Part shown: in pieces, positions 36,620 to 44,395 of the stretch
Position numbering within the stretch: position 1 is the first letter of the stretch
Layout of the letters: every line of letters starts with the position of its first letter
From: Syntrophobotulus glycolicus DSM 8271
GTDB lineage: Bacteria; Bacillota; Desulfitobacteriia; Desulfitobacteriales; Syntrophobotulaceae
Reading direction: 5' to 3'
DNA length: 64,000 nucleotides
Assembly: GCF_000190635.1 (NCBI RefSeq)
Contig: NC_015172.1
Location: forward strand, 434,001-498,000
Program-made: the position numbers and the translations under genes
Notes under the pieces: generated by a model
Seen by the model: the letters and a program-made list of their open reading frames with translations, nothing else
What the model was told of the DNA's origin: nothing
Databases searched by the model: none

Positions 36620-37540
36620 GTGGATGATTCAGCCTTGACTCCCCAGGAAGTCGCGGATATCTTAAAAATAGCTAAAAATACAGTATATGAATTGATTAAA
36701 AGAGAGGAACTCAATTCCTATCGCGTTGGCAAAAAAGTCAGGGTTGATATGAGTGATGTCCTGGCTTATAAAAATCGTACAAAAAGCAGGAAAGAGACCG
36801 TTGGGTCAAAATTACCTTTGTCACAGGAAAATCAGAGAAAAAACGGTTTTGTCTTATGCGGGCAGGATGTTATTCTTGATATCTTGTCAAGATATCTCGA
36901 GCTTCATCCCCATGGAATACAGACATTCCGATCCTATGTAGGCAGTTATGGGGGTTTATATGCCTTATATCAGGGCAGTGTACAGCTTGCCACGGCCCAT
37001 TTGTGGGACGGAGACACCGGTGAATATAATATCCCCTTTGTACGGAGAATGCTGCCCGGCATTCCCGCAGCAGTTATCCATCTCGCATGTCGGCAGCAGG
37101 GGTTCTATGTTGTCAAAGGTAACCTTAAGTCAGTAAAAGGATGGGAAGACCTGAAACGCGAGGATTTAACAATTGTAAACCGTGAAAAAGGAAGCGGAAC
37201 CAGAATTCTTTTGGATGAACACCTGAGGATACTGGGGATCGATTCTGCAAAAATAAAAGGCTACGGGAACGAATGCACGACCCATCTGGCAGTGGCCAGT
37301 GCGGTAGCGCGGGGGACGGCCGATTTGGGCTTGGGAAATGAAAAATCGGCCGGTCAGGTGAAGGATATAGATTTTATTCCGATGCAAACAGAAAAATACG
37401 AGCTAGTCATGAAAAAAGAGGATATGAACAAGCCCCCTTTCCAGGCTGTACTTGAAATCTTGCGTTCGCCCGAATTCAGAATGGAGATAGAGGGAATAGG
37501 GGGCTATGATTTAAAAGACATGGGAAAAATAAGACAATAG
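36620..37540 (+). CDS. one-component regulator: excisionase-type HTH fused to a PBP-like domain
   Basis: An N-terminal MerR/excisionase-type HTH (LTPQEVADILKIAKNTVYELIKREEL, then YRVGKKVRV) is followed by a periplasmic-binding-protein-like domain from about residue 75 (YVGSYGGLYALYQGSVQLATAHLWD; VNREKGSGTRILLDEHL; GTADLGLG). Such PBP domains also occur in molybdate-linked regulators of anaerobes. Being divergent from modABC, it probably senses molybdate or a related oxyanion and controls that operon. GTG 36620 follows AGGTGA by five bases; GTG 36611 is the longer option. Confidence 0.85.
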   Translation: MDDSALTPQEVADILKIAKNTVYELIKREELNSYRVGKKVRVDMSDVLAYKNRTKSRKETVGSKLPLSQENQRKNGFVLCGQDVILDILSRYLELHPHGIQTFRSYVGSYGGLYALYQGSVQLATAHLWDGDTGEYNIPFVRRMLPGIPAAVIHLACRQQGFYVVKGNLKSVKGWEDLKREDLTIVNREKGSGTRILLDEHLRILGIDSAKIKGYGNECTTHLAVASAVARGTADLGLGNEKSAGQVKDIDFIPMQTEKYELVMKKEDMNKPPFQAVLEILRSPEFRMEIEGIGGYDLKDMGKIRQ

Positions 37541-37635
37541 TTTCAGGAATTATTCAGGAAGCTATCAGCGATAATTCAGAATGAGGAGTTATCATATAAG
37601 TAATGTATTTCTTTTTTCTTTACCCCTTTTTTATT

Positions 37636-37663
37636 ACCCGGAATAAGCTCCGGGTATTTTTTT
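37636..37663 (+). terminator. intrinsic terminator
   Basis: ACCCGGA and TCCGGGT flank a six-base loop, followed by ATTTTTTT. Confidence 0.9.
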
Positions 37664-37752
37664 ATGGAGAATCCTTTCGGCAGTGGCCATTTTTCTCTTC
37701 CTTGCTTTAACATAACCTACTCTTTGATACTATGATAAGTAAGGGGGTAGAA

Positions 37753-37950
37753 ATGCTCATAAAGAAAAGTCCATTGGACAAAGATGATCTGTGTCTGTTT
37801 TTTAACGAATCAATGGTTAAAATCATTCAGAATATTGAAGCCAGAAACGGAAGATTAAAAGCTTTTGATCTTAGCTTTAATTTTGAAAAATCAAGGTTTA
37901 CCCTGACAGAGAAGGACATAAGAGCATATAGAACAAGATATAAAGATTAA
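37753..37950 (+). CDS. small protein of unknown function
   Basis: The 65-residue product is soluble and charged (LIKKSPLDKDDLCLFFNESMVK, ending EKDIRAYRTRYKD). ATG 37753 has AAGGGGG five bases upstream; an earlier in-frame ATG at 37732 lacks one. No family is recognised. The following 300 bases hold no gene, only a terminator hairpin. Confidence 0.5.
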   Translation: MLIKKSPLDKDDLCLFFNESMVKIIQNIEARNGRLKAFDLSFNFEKSRFTLTEKDIRAYRTRYKD

Positions 37951-38107
37951 AGTAACCAGTTTCCTACTCAATCACGAATATCCGGCATCCGAAAAAGTTA
38001 TTTGCTGCCTGCGCTTAGAAAGAGTGTAGGTTTTTTGTTGCGAGGATCAGTCGTCAAAATGAATTGAGATCTGATGAGATCAAGATTATAGTTTGCATAA
38101 TTTGCCA

Positions 38108-38145
38108 AAAATTAGGTCTCCTGTATTTCTCAGGAGACTTTTTAG
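38108..38145. terminator. bidirectional terminator before the Gly/Trp-rich peptide gene
   Basis: GTCTCCTG pairs with CAGGAGAC, with TTTTT on the plus strand and a T-rich flank on the minus strand. Confidence 0.8.
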
Positions 38146-38267
38146 AATTTCTGACGGCGATAATAAAATAAGATCTTTTTTCTGCTTCAACTATAGCTTT
38201 CAATAGATGCTTGCACCGCAAATACCGTACATGATTTTCATTTCTTACATATGATCTTGAAAAAAAA

Positions 38268-38501
38268 TTAATACCCCCATCCGGGACCATAATTGCCTGG
38301 ACCATACCCGCCCGGACCGAAGCCCCCAGGACCAAAACCTCCGCCCCAGCCGCCCCAGCCACAGGCAAAGAAGAAAAAGATGATGATAATGATGATCCAC
38401 CACCACCAGCCTCCGCCCCAGCCCCAGTCACCAAATCCGTCGTAGTAGCCGGTTCCGCCGAAACCTCCGAAATTACCTCCCGCTCCACCGAAGAGAGCCA
38501 T
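38268..38501 (-). CDS. Gly/Trp/Tyr-rich small membrane peptide with homopolymer core
   Basis: The 77-residue peptide has a glycine-rich head, a core WWWWIIIIIIFFFF at residues 32-45, and a C-terminal tail built from repeated GPGG(F/Y) units. AAAGGAGG lies seven bases before the ATG, so it is very probably translated. The hydrophobic core is long enough to dip into or cross a membrane. It resembles YjcZ-type sporulation peptides in size and glycine content but not in sequence. It may be a coat or surface component. Confidence 0.75.
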   Translation of the reverse strand: MALFGGAGGNFGGFGGTGYYDGFGDWGWGGGWWWWIIIIIIFFFFACGWGGWGGGFGPGGFGPGGYGPGNYGPGWGY

Positions 38502-38687
38502 GACATATCCTCCTTTCGATTAAAAGGTGATTAAAGCTATCATTATTTTATGAAAAAAATTGGGAAAAGTTTCCTCTGAATCATTAGGAAGTGACAGAAC
38601 CTGCACAAAGGGTTAAGGTCACTTTTGTAGAACTCTATACATAAAGGAATGTATTTCAAATAAAAACCGTGAAGAAAGGGAAAGTTC

Positions 38688-38753
38688 AAAGCCGACGATA
38701 TCACCGGATCGATGATTCCAGTTGACGGAGGTTATTCATGCAGCAAGGAATAA
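38688..38753 (+). pseudogene. 3' remnant of a short-chain dehydrogenase/reductase gene
   Basis: In one frame the sequence reads ADDITGSMIPVDGGYSCSKE and then stops. TG-x-x-IPVDGG is the conserved C-terminal signature of SDR enzymes. A stop lies six codons upstream and no start or body is present, so only the last 21 codons survive. Confidence 0.6.
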
Positions 38754-38842
38754 CGGGAATCCGTTTTTAAGGCGAGAAGTAAATCTTTACGGATGATTAG
38801 GATTGCTACAGTTGGCTGTTAAAATTTTGAGAGGAATCAAAA

Positions 38843-39730
38843 ATGAAGTCTTATTTAAAATATACGATTGCAGAAGAACATCAAGGCCTGACAGTTGAGG
38901 AGTACTTGAAAAAGGCGTTGCAGATCTCAGGCAGAAAGATTCAGAAATTAACCAGATTAACAGGGATACTCCTTAATGGAAAGAAAGTGTTCCTGCAGAA
39001 AAAGCTTCGAGCAGGGGACCTGCTCAGTGTTTTAAGCCTGCAGGACCGCTCTTACGGGGTTAATCCCGAAGCCGGAGCAATAGATATCCTCTACGAAGAT
39101 GAATCCCTTATTGTTTTGAATAAACCCGCCGGTTTGCTGGTACATCCGGCAGGGATGACCACAAGCGGCACCCTGGCCAATTATCTTGCAGATTATTTTC
39201 GACAGCTTGGAGTGATTTGTACGATTCGGCCATTACACCGCCTGGATCGGGATACTTCGGGATGTCTTGTTTTTGCCAAGGGACCGGTTGTTCAGAGCAA
39301 AATGGAAGACCTGTTGGCAGCAGGAAAAATCAAACGTACTTATCTGGCGCTGGCGGAAGGGCTGATCATCCCTGCGGAAGGCACGATTAGCGCTCCTATT
39401 GCTTCAGATCCGGCAAAGCCCAACCGGCGCATGGTCAGTGAAAAAGGTTCTCAGGCAATCACACACTATCGTAAGCTGAAAACTTTTGGCCAAAACTCTC
39501 TTGTCGAACTGAATTTGGAGACCGGAAGGACCCATCAGATCAGGGTCCATTTAGCCTATCTTGGTCATCCGATCCTCGGGGACAGGATGTACGGAAGAAA
39601 GTCTCCCCTGATTTCAAGACAAGCCCTCCATGCGGTAAAGATAAGCTTTCAGCATCCTGTTAAAGAGACGGAAATTTGTCTTGAGGCAAAACTGCCCGGG
39701 GATTTTTTAAAGTGTCTGGAAATGAGTTAA
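38843..39730 (+). CDS. RluA-family rRNA/tRNA pseudouridine synthase
   Basis: The 295-residue protein has an S4-like N-terminal part (ISGRKIQKLTRLTGILLNGKKV) and the catalytic domain with HRLDRDTSG, the nucleophilic aspartate being D135; later RTHQIRVHLAYLGHPILGD completes the RluA signature. It isomerises uridines in RNA. GAGAGGAATC precedes the ATG. Target site (RluB/C/D type) cannot be told from sequence. Convergent with msrAB. Confidence 0.92.
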   Translation: MKSYLKYTIAEEHQGLTVEEYLKKALQISGRKIQKLTRLTGILLNGKKVFLQKKLRAGDLLSVLSLQDRSYGVNPEAGAIDILYEDESLIVLNKPAGLLVHPAGMTTSGTLANYLADYFRQLGVICTIRPLHRLDRDTSGCLVFAKGPVVQSKMEDLLAAGKIKRTYLALAEGLIIPAEGTISAPIASDPAKPNRRMVSEKGSQAITHYRKLKTFGQNSLVELNLETGRTHQIRVHLAYLGHPILGDRMYGRKSPLISRQALHAVKISFQHPVKETEICLEAKLPGDFLKCLEMS

Positions 39731-39739
39731 CGCTTATCG

Positions 39740-40690
39740 TTATTTTATCAGCCCCAGCAGGTACCCGTAACCCTCCCGTTCCATGTCCTTTTTGGGAACA
39801 AACCGCAAAGAGGCGCTGTTGATGCAATAGCGCAGACCACCGGATTCCCTTGGGCCGTCCTGAAACAGATGTCCGAGATGGGCGTCCCCCACACGGCTGC
39901 GAACCTCAGTTCTTATCATGCCATGGGAACGGTCCGGCTTTTCACGAATGACATTAGGATCAATCGGAGCGGAAAAGCTTGGCCATCCGCAGCCGGACTG
40001 AAATTTATCCGACGAAACAAAAAGTGGTTCGCCTGTGGTAATATCGACATATATGCCGGGTTCAAAATGATCGAAGTATTCATTGCGAAACGGCGATTCA
40101 GTGGCACTGTTTTGCGTCACCTCATATTGAGTTTTGGTCAGGGACTGATGCAAAAGTTCGGTATCCGAAAGATAATAGCTGGCAGGGTTTACCATCGCCT
40201 GAGCGGCTTTTCTGAACTTATCGGGTGCAATATGGCAGTACCCGCCCGGATTTTTATCGAGGTATTTTTGATGGTATTCTTCCGCGGGGTAAAAGTTGTC
40301 CAAAGGTTTTACCTCGATAGCAAGGGGAGTATCGTATCGTTTCTGCAGCTTTAGAATTGAGCGTTCGATCAGCGGACGGTCTTGTTCATCCACATAATAA
40401 ATCCCGGTTCGGTATTGGACGCCCCGATCTCCACCCTGCCGGTTTACCGAGGTTGGGTCAACCGCCTCAAAATAGAGTTCCAAAAGAAATTCAAGCGGTA
40501 AAATTTCGGGATCATAATGCACATAAACTGTCTCTGCATGGCCGGTATGATCATGACAGACCTCTTCATAAGAAGGGTGTTCGGTATGCCCGTTTGCATA
40601 GCCCGTCTGTGTAGAAATGACACCGCGAACAGACGCAAGATATTTCTCCATCCCCCAAAAGCAGCCGCCGGCGAGATAAAGATCAGACAT
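39740..40690 (-). CDS. msrAB: peptide methionine sulfoxide reductase MsrA-MsrB fusion
   Basis: The 316-residue protein joins MsrA (GGCFWG, catalytic C10) and MsrB ([16 protein letters not shown] and catalytic C289 in [11 protein letters not shown]). It repairs both epimers of methionine sulfoxide. The MsrB part lacks the two CxxC pairs that hold zinc in many homologues. ATG 40690 follows GGGAGG; the frame reaches 40705. No signal peptide, so cytoplasmic. Confidence 0.95.
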   Translation of the reverse strand: MSDLYLAGGCFWGMEKYLASVRGVISTQTGYANGHTEHPSYEEVCHDHTGHAETVYVHYDPEILPLEFLLELYFEAVDPTSVNRQGGDRGVQYRTGIYYVDEQDRPLIERSILKLQKRYDTPLAIEVKPLDNFYPAEEYHQKYLDKNPGGYCHIAPDKFRKAAQAMVNPASYYLSDTELLHQSLTKTQYEVTQNSATESPFRNEYFDHFEPGIYVDITTGEPLFVSSDKFQSGCGWPSFSAPIDPNVIREKPDRSHGMIRTEVRSRVGDAHLGHLFQDGPRESGGLRYCINSASLRFVPKKDMEREGYGYLLGLIK

Positions 40691-40807
40691 GCTTATTCCT
40701 CCCAATTCGCTGTTTTTACTATTCTATCATGTGCAATTTTGTAACAGGTATCCCCGATTTTGCATGAAGGGAAAAAATCCTGCAATTCCTGAACATCAAT
40801 AATACGG

Positions 40808-42040
40808 TTATCCAAGAGGGATTCTTACGATAAATGTCGTACCGTCCTGTCCATTGCTTTCCGCGGAGATCCCCCCTCCATGGCTCTCGACAATAGTCTG
40901 GGCAATGGAAAGCCCCAGACCATAACCGCCCTGTTTGCGGATTCTGGAACTGTCGGCCCGGTAAAAACGTTTGAAAACATGTTCCAGATGTTCGATAGGG
41001 ATAGGCTCCCCGGTATTGTTAACTGAGAGGAGAGCTTGATCCTTATCGTTTTTTAAGGTTAAAGTTACTTTGCCGTTCTGCCCCGCATATTTGCACGCGT
41101 TATCCAATAATATTGCTACCAGCTGTTTAAGCTGCCCGGCATCACCATTCAGGCTGATGTCCGGATCAATCTCGCTGCTGACCTCTATTCCTTGTTCATA
41201 AGCAATTGGCTCAAAGGGGAGCAGGCTGCTCCAAACGATATCGCTGAAATTAAGCTCGGTTTGCTGAACCGGCTTTTGAACTGCGTCCAGCTTGGCCAGG
41301 AAGAGTAAATCATCGACCAGTTTCTTCATGCGCGATGCTTCAGCCTGGGTATTTTCAACCCATTTGTATTGCTTTTCAATGGTGTCTTTGCGGTGAGAAA
41401 GCAAGATCCCTATATTAGCCAGAATCACGGTTAACGGAGTCCTGAGCTCGTGTGAGGCGTCGGCCACAAACCGCTTTTGTTGTTCCCAGGCTTTTTCCAC
41501 GGGGCGCAAAGCCAGGTTGGCGAGAAAAATGCTGATTGCCCAAAAAGCGATCAGGCCTCCCGCCCCTCCTGCCAGAAGAATCATGATCTGATTTGTTAAT
41601 TGCTCGATTTCTCTGCTCATGTCAGCAAAAGCAATTTTTTTTCCTTCCGCGGTATCCTTGATCAGAAACCTCAGCTGCTTGTTCAGCATCATTCCTTCCG
41701 TTTTGCCTGAAGCCAATGCTTTATCAGTGACTTCCTGAATCACATTGTCAGAAATAAGCACGTTTTCTTTTAAATTCGAAAGTACCTGTCCATCCCCATC
41801 CACTGTGACGCTGAAGACCGGGAGCATAGGAACTGGTTTGCGCGGTGGGCCGTCACCGATTTCCAGAACCGGACGTTCTGAGCCAGACTTGTTTTCAAGA
41901 GCCCTCTGCATAACTTGGTAACTCTCATTGCGCATCCGTTCATAGCCGGAAATACAGATGGAGGTAAAAATAATCAGCATGACTAAGCTGACTAAAGACA
42001 TATTAATCAGCACAAATTTCCTGCGCAGTTTTTTCATCAT
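40808..42040 (-). CDS. sensor histidine kinase
   Basis: The 410-residue protein has two membrane helices (about 10-31 and 152-175) around a short outside domain of 120 residues, then HisKA with H197 in DASHELRTPL, N box DNACKYAGQNG and G boxes (KQGGYGLGLSIA). It belongs to the OmpR-partner class. It overlaps the response-regulator gene upstream by four bases. The pair is divergent from the VTC operon and probably controls it. The signal is unknown. Confidence 0.94.
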   Translation of the reverse strand: MMKKLRRKFVLINMSLVSLVMLIIFTSICISGYERMRNESYQVMQRALENKSGSERPVLEIGDGPPRKPVPMLPVFSVTVDGDGQVLSNLKENVLISDNVIQEVTDKALASGKTEGMMLNKQLRFLIKDTAEGKKIAFADMSREIEQLTNQIMILLAGGAGGLIAFWAISIFLANLALRPVEKAWEQQKRFVADASHELRTPLTVILANIGILLSHRKDTIEKQYKWVENTQAEASRMKKLVDDLLFLAKLDAVQKPVQQTELNFSDIVWSSLLPFEPIAYEQGIEVSSEIDPDISLNGDAGQLKQLVAILLDNACKYAGQNGKVTLTLKNDKDQALLSVNNTGEPIPIEHLEHVFKRFYRADSSRIRKQGGYGLGLSIAQTIVESHGGGISAESNGQDGTTFIVRIPLG

Positions 42041-42714
42041 GGCTCTTCCGTCTCCAATCGATAGCCTACCTTGCGCACAGTGCTGATATTGACCTTCGAG
42101 CCCAGGTAGAAGAACTTCTTGCGCAAAAAGGAAATGTATGCTTCGACATTATTGTCCTCTGCATTGGACTCTATTCCCCAGACTTTAATGATTAAATCCT
42201 CTTTCAGGACAATGACTTTGGGATTGGACATCAGTATTTTTAAAACCTCGTACTCTTTATATCCCAGGCGCACTGACTTAGGGCCGCAGACAAGAGTATA
42301 CGCAGCCAGATTTAAGGTCAGATCAGCAAAAGAAAGCTCTTCCAGGATAACTTCCCCATGCCTGCGGGACAGAGCCCGGATACGAGCCAGCAATTCTTCG
42401 GGAACAAAAGGTTTTGTCATATAATCGTCAGCGCCAAAATCCAATCCCATAATTTTATCGTTAACCTCGTCTCTGGCTGTCAGGAGAAGAATCGGCGTTG
42501 TGATTTTTGCTGTCCGCAGCTCATTAACGATCTCATAACCGTTTTTCTTAGGCAGCATAATATCCAGAACAATAACATCATATAAACCGCTCCTGGCATA
42601 GTCCAGACCTGCCGCCCCATCATGAACGGCATCAACAGAATATTTTTCCTGACGCATGATCTGGGTCAGCGCCTCAGCTAAACGGATTTCATCTTCGACG
42701 ATTAATATACGCAT
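42037..42714 (-). CDS. OmpR/PhoB-family response regulator
   Basis: The 225-residue protein has a receiver domain (acidic pocket VEDE, phospho-acceptor D51 in VIVLDIMLPKKNG, lysine in TKPF) and a winged-helix effector domain (GYKEYEVLKILM; NNVEAYISFLRKKF). It is encoded directly before its kinase. CTGAAA half-sites in direct repeat lie 100 bases upstream, as expected for this family. Confidence 0.95.
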   Translation of the reverse strand: MRILIVEDEIRLAEALTQIMRQEKYSVDAVHDGAAGLDYARSGLYDVIVLDIMLPKKNGYEIVNELRTAKITTPILLLTARDEVNDKIMGLDFGADDYMTKPFVPEELLARIRALSRRHGEVILEELSFADLTLNLAAYTLVCGPKSVRLGYKEYEVLKILMSNPKVIVLKEDLIIKVWGIESNAEDNNVEAYISFLRKKFFYLGSKVNISTVRKVGYRLETEEP

Positions 42715-42817
42715 ACCGCACTTCCTCTCCGTCTAATCATCTGACAAGCTTATCATACCAGCTTTTTCTTTTTTATTGCAGCAGTTTTCTTCATTGCCCT
42801 AACTTTAGCATGGAAAT

Positions 42818-42873
42818 CTGAAATTAGTCTGAAATGGTTTTTTCAGGCTAATTTCAGTGAGGGTCTGTATGAT
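42818..42873 (+). promoter_or_regulatory. OmpR-type repeat array and promoter of the VTC operon
   Basis: CTGAAATTAGTCTGAAA (42818-42834) mirrors TTTCAGGCTAATTTCAG (42841-42857) with one mismatch. Each arm holds two direct half-sites in an 11-bp period, the spacing of OmpR/PhoB proteins. TATGAT (-10) starts ten bases after the right arm, the geometry of PhoB-type activation. Confidence 0.65.
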
Positions 42874-42905
42874 TGGAGTATGCCAGATGCGAAGGAGGAA
42901 TTTAT

Positions 42906-43631
42906 ATGGCGCAAGCCAAGGAAGTTTTTCAAAGATATGAAAAAAAATACATGCTTAGTGCCCGCCAACAACAACTTTTAATGGAGAAGTTAGCCGGGTA
43001 TATGAACGTGGATCAGTACGGCCTGCACACCATCAGCAATATTTATTATGACACCGATAATTATGAGCTGATCCGTACGTCCATCGAGAGGCCGATCTAC
43101 AAAGAGAAGCTCCGTTTGCGGGCCTACGGCACCCCCGGAGAAGAGGATTTCGTATTCCTGGAGATCAAAAAGAAGTTCAAAGGGATTGTCTATAAAAGAC
43201 GTGTACAGCTCAAGCTCAGAGAGGCCCGGTATTACCTTCAGGAAGGGGAACAGCCGGAAAATTCCGGTCAGATCCTGCGCGAGATTGACTGGGTTTGGAA
43301 CAAATATCATCTGGTGCCAAAGGTTCTCATCGCGTATGACCGGTTAGCCCTTTTTGGCAAAGAAGACGAAAATCTGCGCATCACCTTTGATCAAAACATT
43401 CGTTTCCGTGAATCCGTATTGGATCTTTCCAAAGGACCGTGGGGTTATCCCCTTTTAGATCCTGAGCGCTTTTTGATGGAAATTAAAATTCCGGATGCCA
43501 TGCCCTTATGGCTCAGCAAGCTCTTGAATGAGCAAAGGATCTTTCCTGCCTCATATTCAAAATATGGACAGTGCTACAAGGAATATTTGATTGACCGTCA
43601 ATATAAGAAAGGAGGAGTGACTTGTGCTTGA
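42906..43631 (+). CDS. VTC-domain (polyphosphate polymerase-like) protein
   Basis: The 241-residue protein is a single VTC/CYTH-type tunnel-fold domain: FQRYEKKYMLS at the start, IYYDTDNYELI, EKLRLRAYG, FLEIKKKFKGIVYKRRVQ and FLMEIKIPDAMP. The basic residues in these strands line a tunnel that in yeast Vtc4 polymerises polyphosphate from ATP. AAGGAGG precedes ATG 42906. The next gene, a DUF4956 membrane protein, overlaps it by eight bases, so the two probably form a complex. Confidence 0.9.
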   Translation: MAQAKEVFQRYEKKYMLSARQQQLLMEKLAGYMNVDQYGLHTISNIYYDTDNYELIRTSIERPIYKEKLRLRAYGTPGEEDFVFLEIKKKFKGIVYKRRVQLKLREARYYLQEGEQPENSGQILREIDWVWNKYHLVPKVLIAYDRLALFGKEDENLRITFDQNIRFRESVLDLSKGPWGYPLLDPERFLMEIKIPDAMPLWLSKLLNEQRIFPASYSKYGQCYKEYLIDRQYKKGGVTCA

Positions 43632-44301
43632 GAGTATTCTTAGTACGTTTATTAATAGTTCAATCACGGTTGATCAACTGCTGATTTGTACCTTAGCTTC
43701 TATTGTCTTAGGATTAGGCGTTGCCGCCGTTTATATGTACCGTAACACTTACAGTAAAAATTTTGTCGTCACTTTGGCTTTGCTTCCCGCAATGGTTCAA
43801 TTGGTGATTATGGTGGTCAATGGCAATCTGGGTGCGGGAGTCGCCGTTATGGGCGCCTTCAGCCTGGTTCGTTTCCGTTCGATCCCCGGCAGCGCCAAGG
43901 AAATTGGCAATATCTTTTTCGCTATGGCGGTCGGTCTGGCTACCGGTATGGGATATATCGCGATAGCCTTCCTCTTTCTGTTTATTGTCGGTGCAATGTC
44001 CCTTCTCCTGAATACGGTAAGATTCGGCGAGAATAAAAAGGCTGACAAGGAGCTGAAAATTACCATCCCCGAAAACCTGGAGTATGAGGGTATTTTCGAT
44101 GATGTGTTTGCCAAGTATACGCAACAAGCCGAGCTGATTCGTGTGAAAACAACGAATATGGGCAGCTTGTATGAGCTTCATTATCGTATCGTATTGAACG
44201 GGACAGGCATCGAAAAAGGGTTCTTGGATGAGCTCCGCTGCCGCAATGGCAATCTGAACATTATATGCGGCCGTGTCCCTTCCGTCCATGAGGAGCTGTA
44301 A
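43624..44301 (+). CDS. DUF4956 membrane protein
   Basis: The 225-residue protein has four membrane helices in its first 130 residues (LGLGVAAVYMYRN, GAGVAVMGAFSLVRFRSIPG, AMAVGLATGMGYIAIAFLFLF) with the conserved SLVRFRS loop, then a cytoplasmic domain. GTG 43624 has AAAGGAGG upstream inside the VTC gene. DUF4956 genes recur next to VTC-domain genes, so it is the probable membrane partner for polymer synthesis or export. Function unproven. Confidence 0.88.
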   Translation: MLESILSTFINSSITVDQLLICTLASIVLGLGVAAVYMYRNTYSKNFVVTLALLPAMVQLVIMVVNGNLGAGVAVMGAFSLVRFRSIPGSAKEIGNIFFAMAVGLATGMGYIAIAFLFLFIVGAMSLLLNTVRFGENKKADKELKITIPENLEYEGIFDDVFAKYTQQAELIRVKTTNMGSLYELHYRIVLNGTGIEKGFLDELRCRNGNLNIICGRVPSVHEEL

Positions 44302-44395
44302 AGCATTATACAAGGTTTTAAAGAATTAAGGACAGATATGCGGTTAAAGGTATTCCGCAGTTTTCAATTACAATTTTCTTAAGGAGCGAAACAAT

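Noticed and set aside
38054-38506. Longer 150-codon minus-strand frame overlapping the Gly/Trp-rich peptide
   Set aside because: It lacks a ribosome-binding site, while the peptide frame has AAAGGAGG at proper distance and ordered protein-like blocks.
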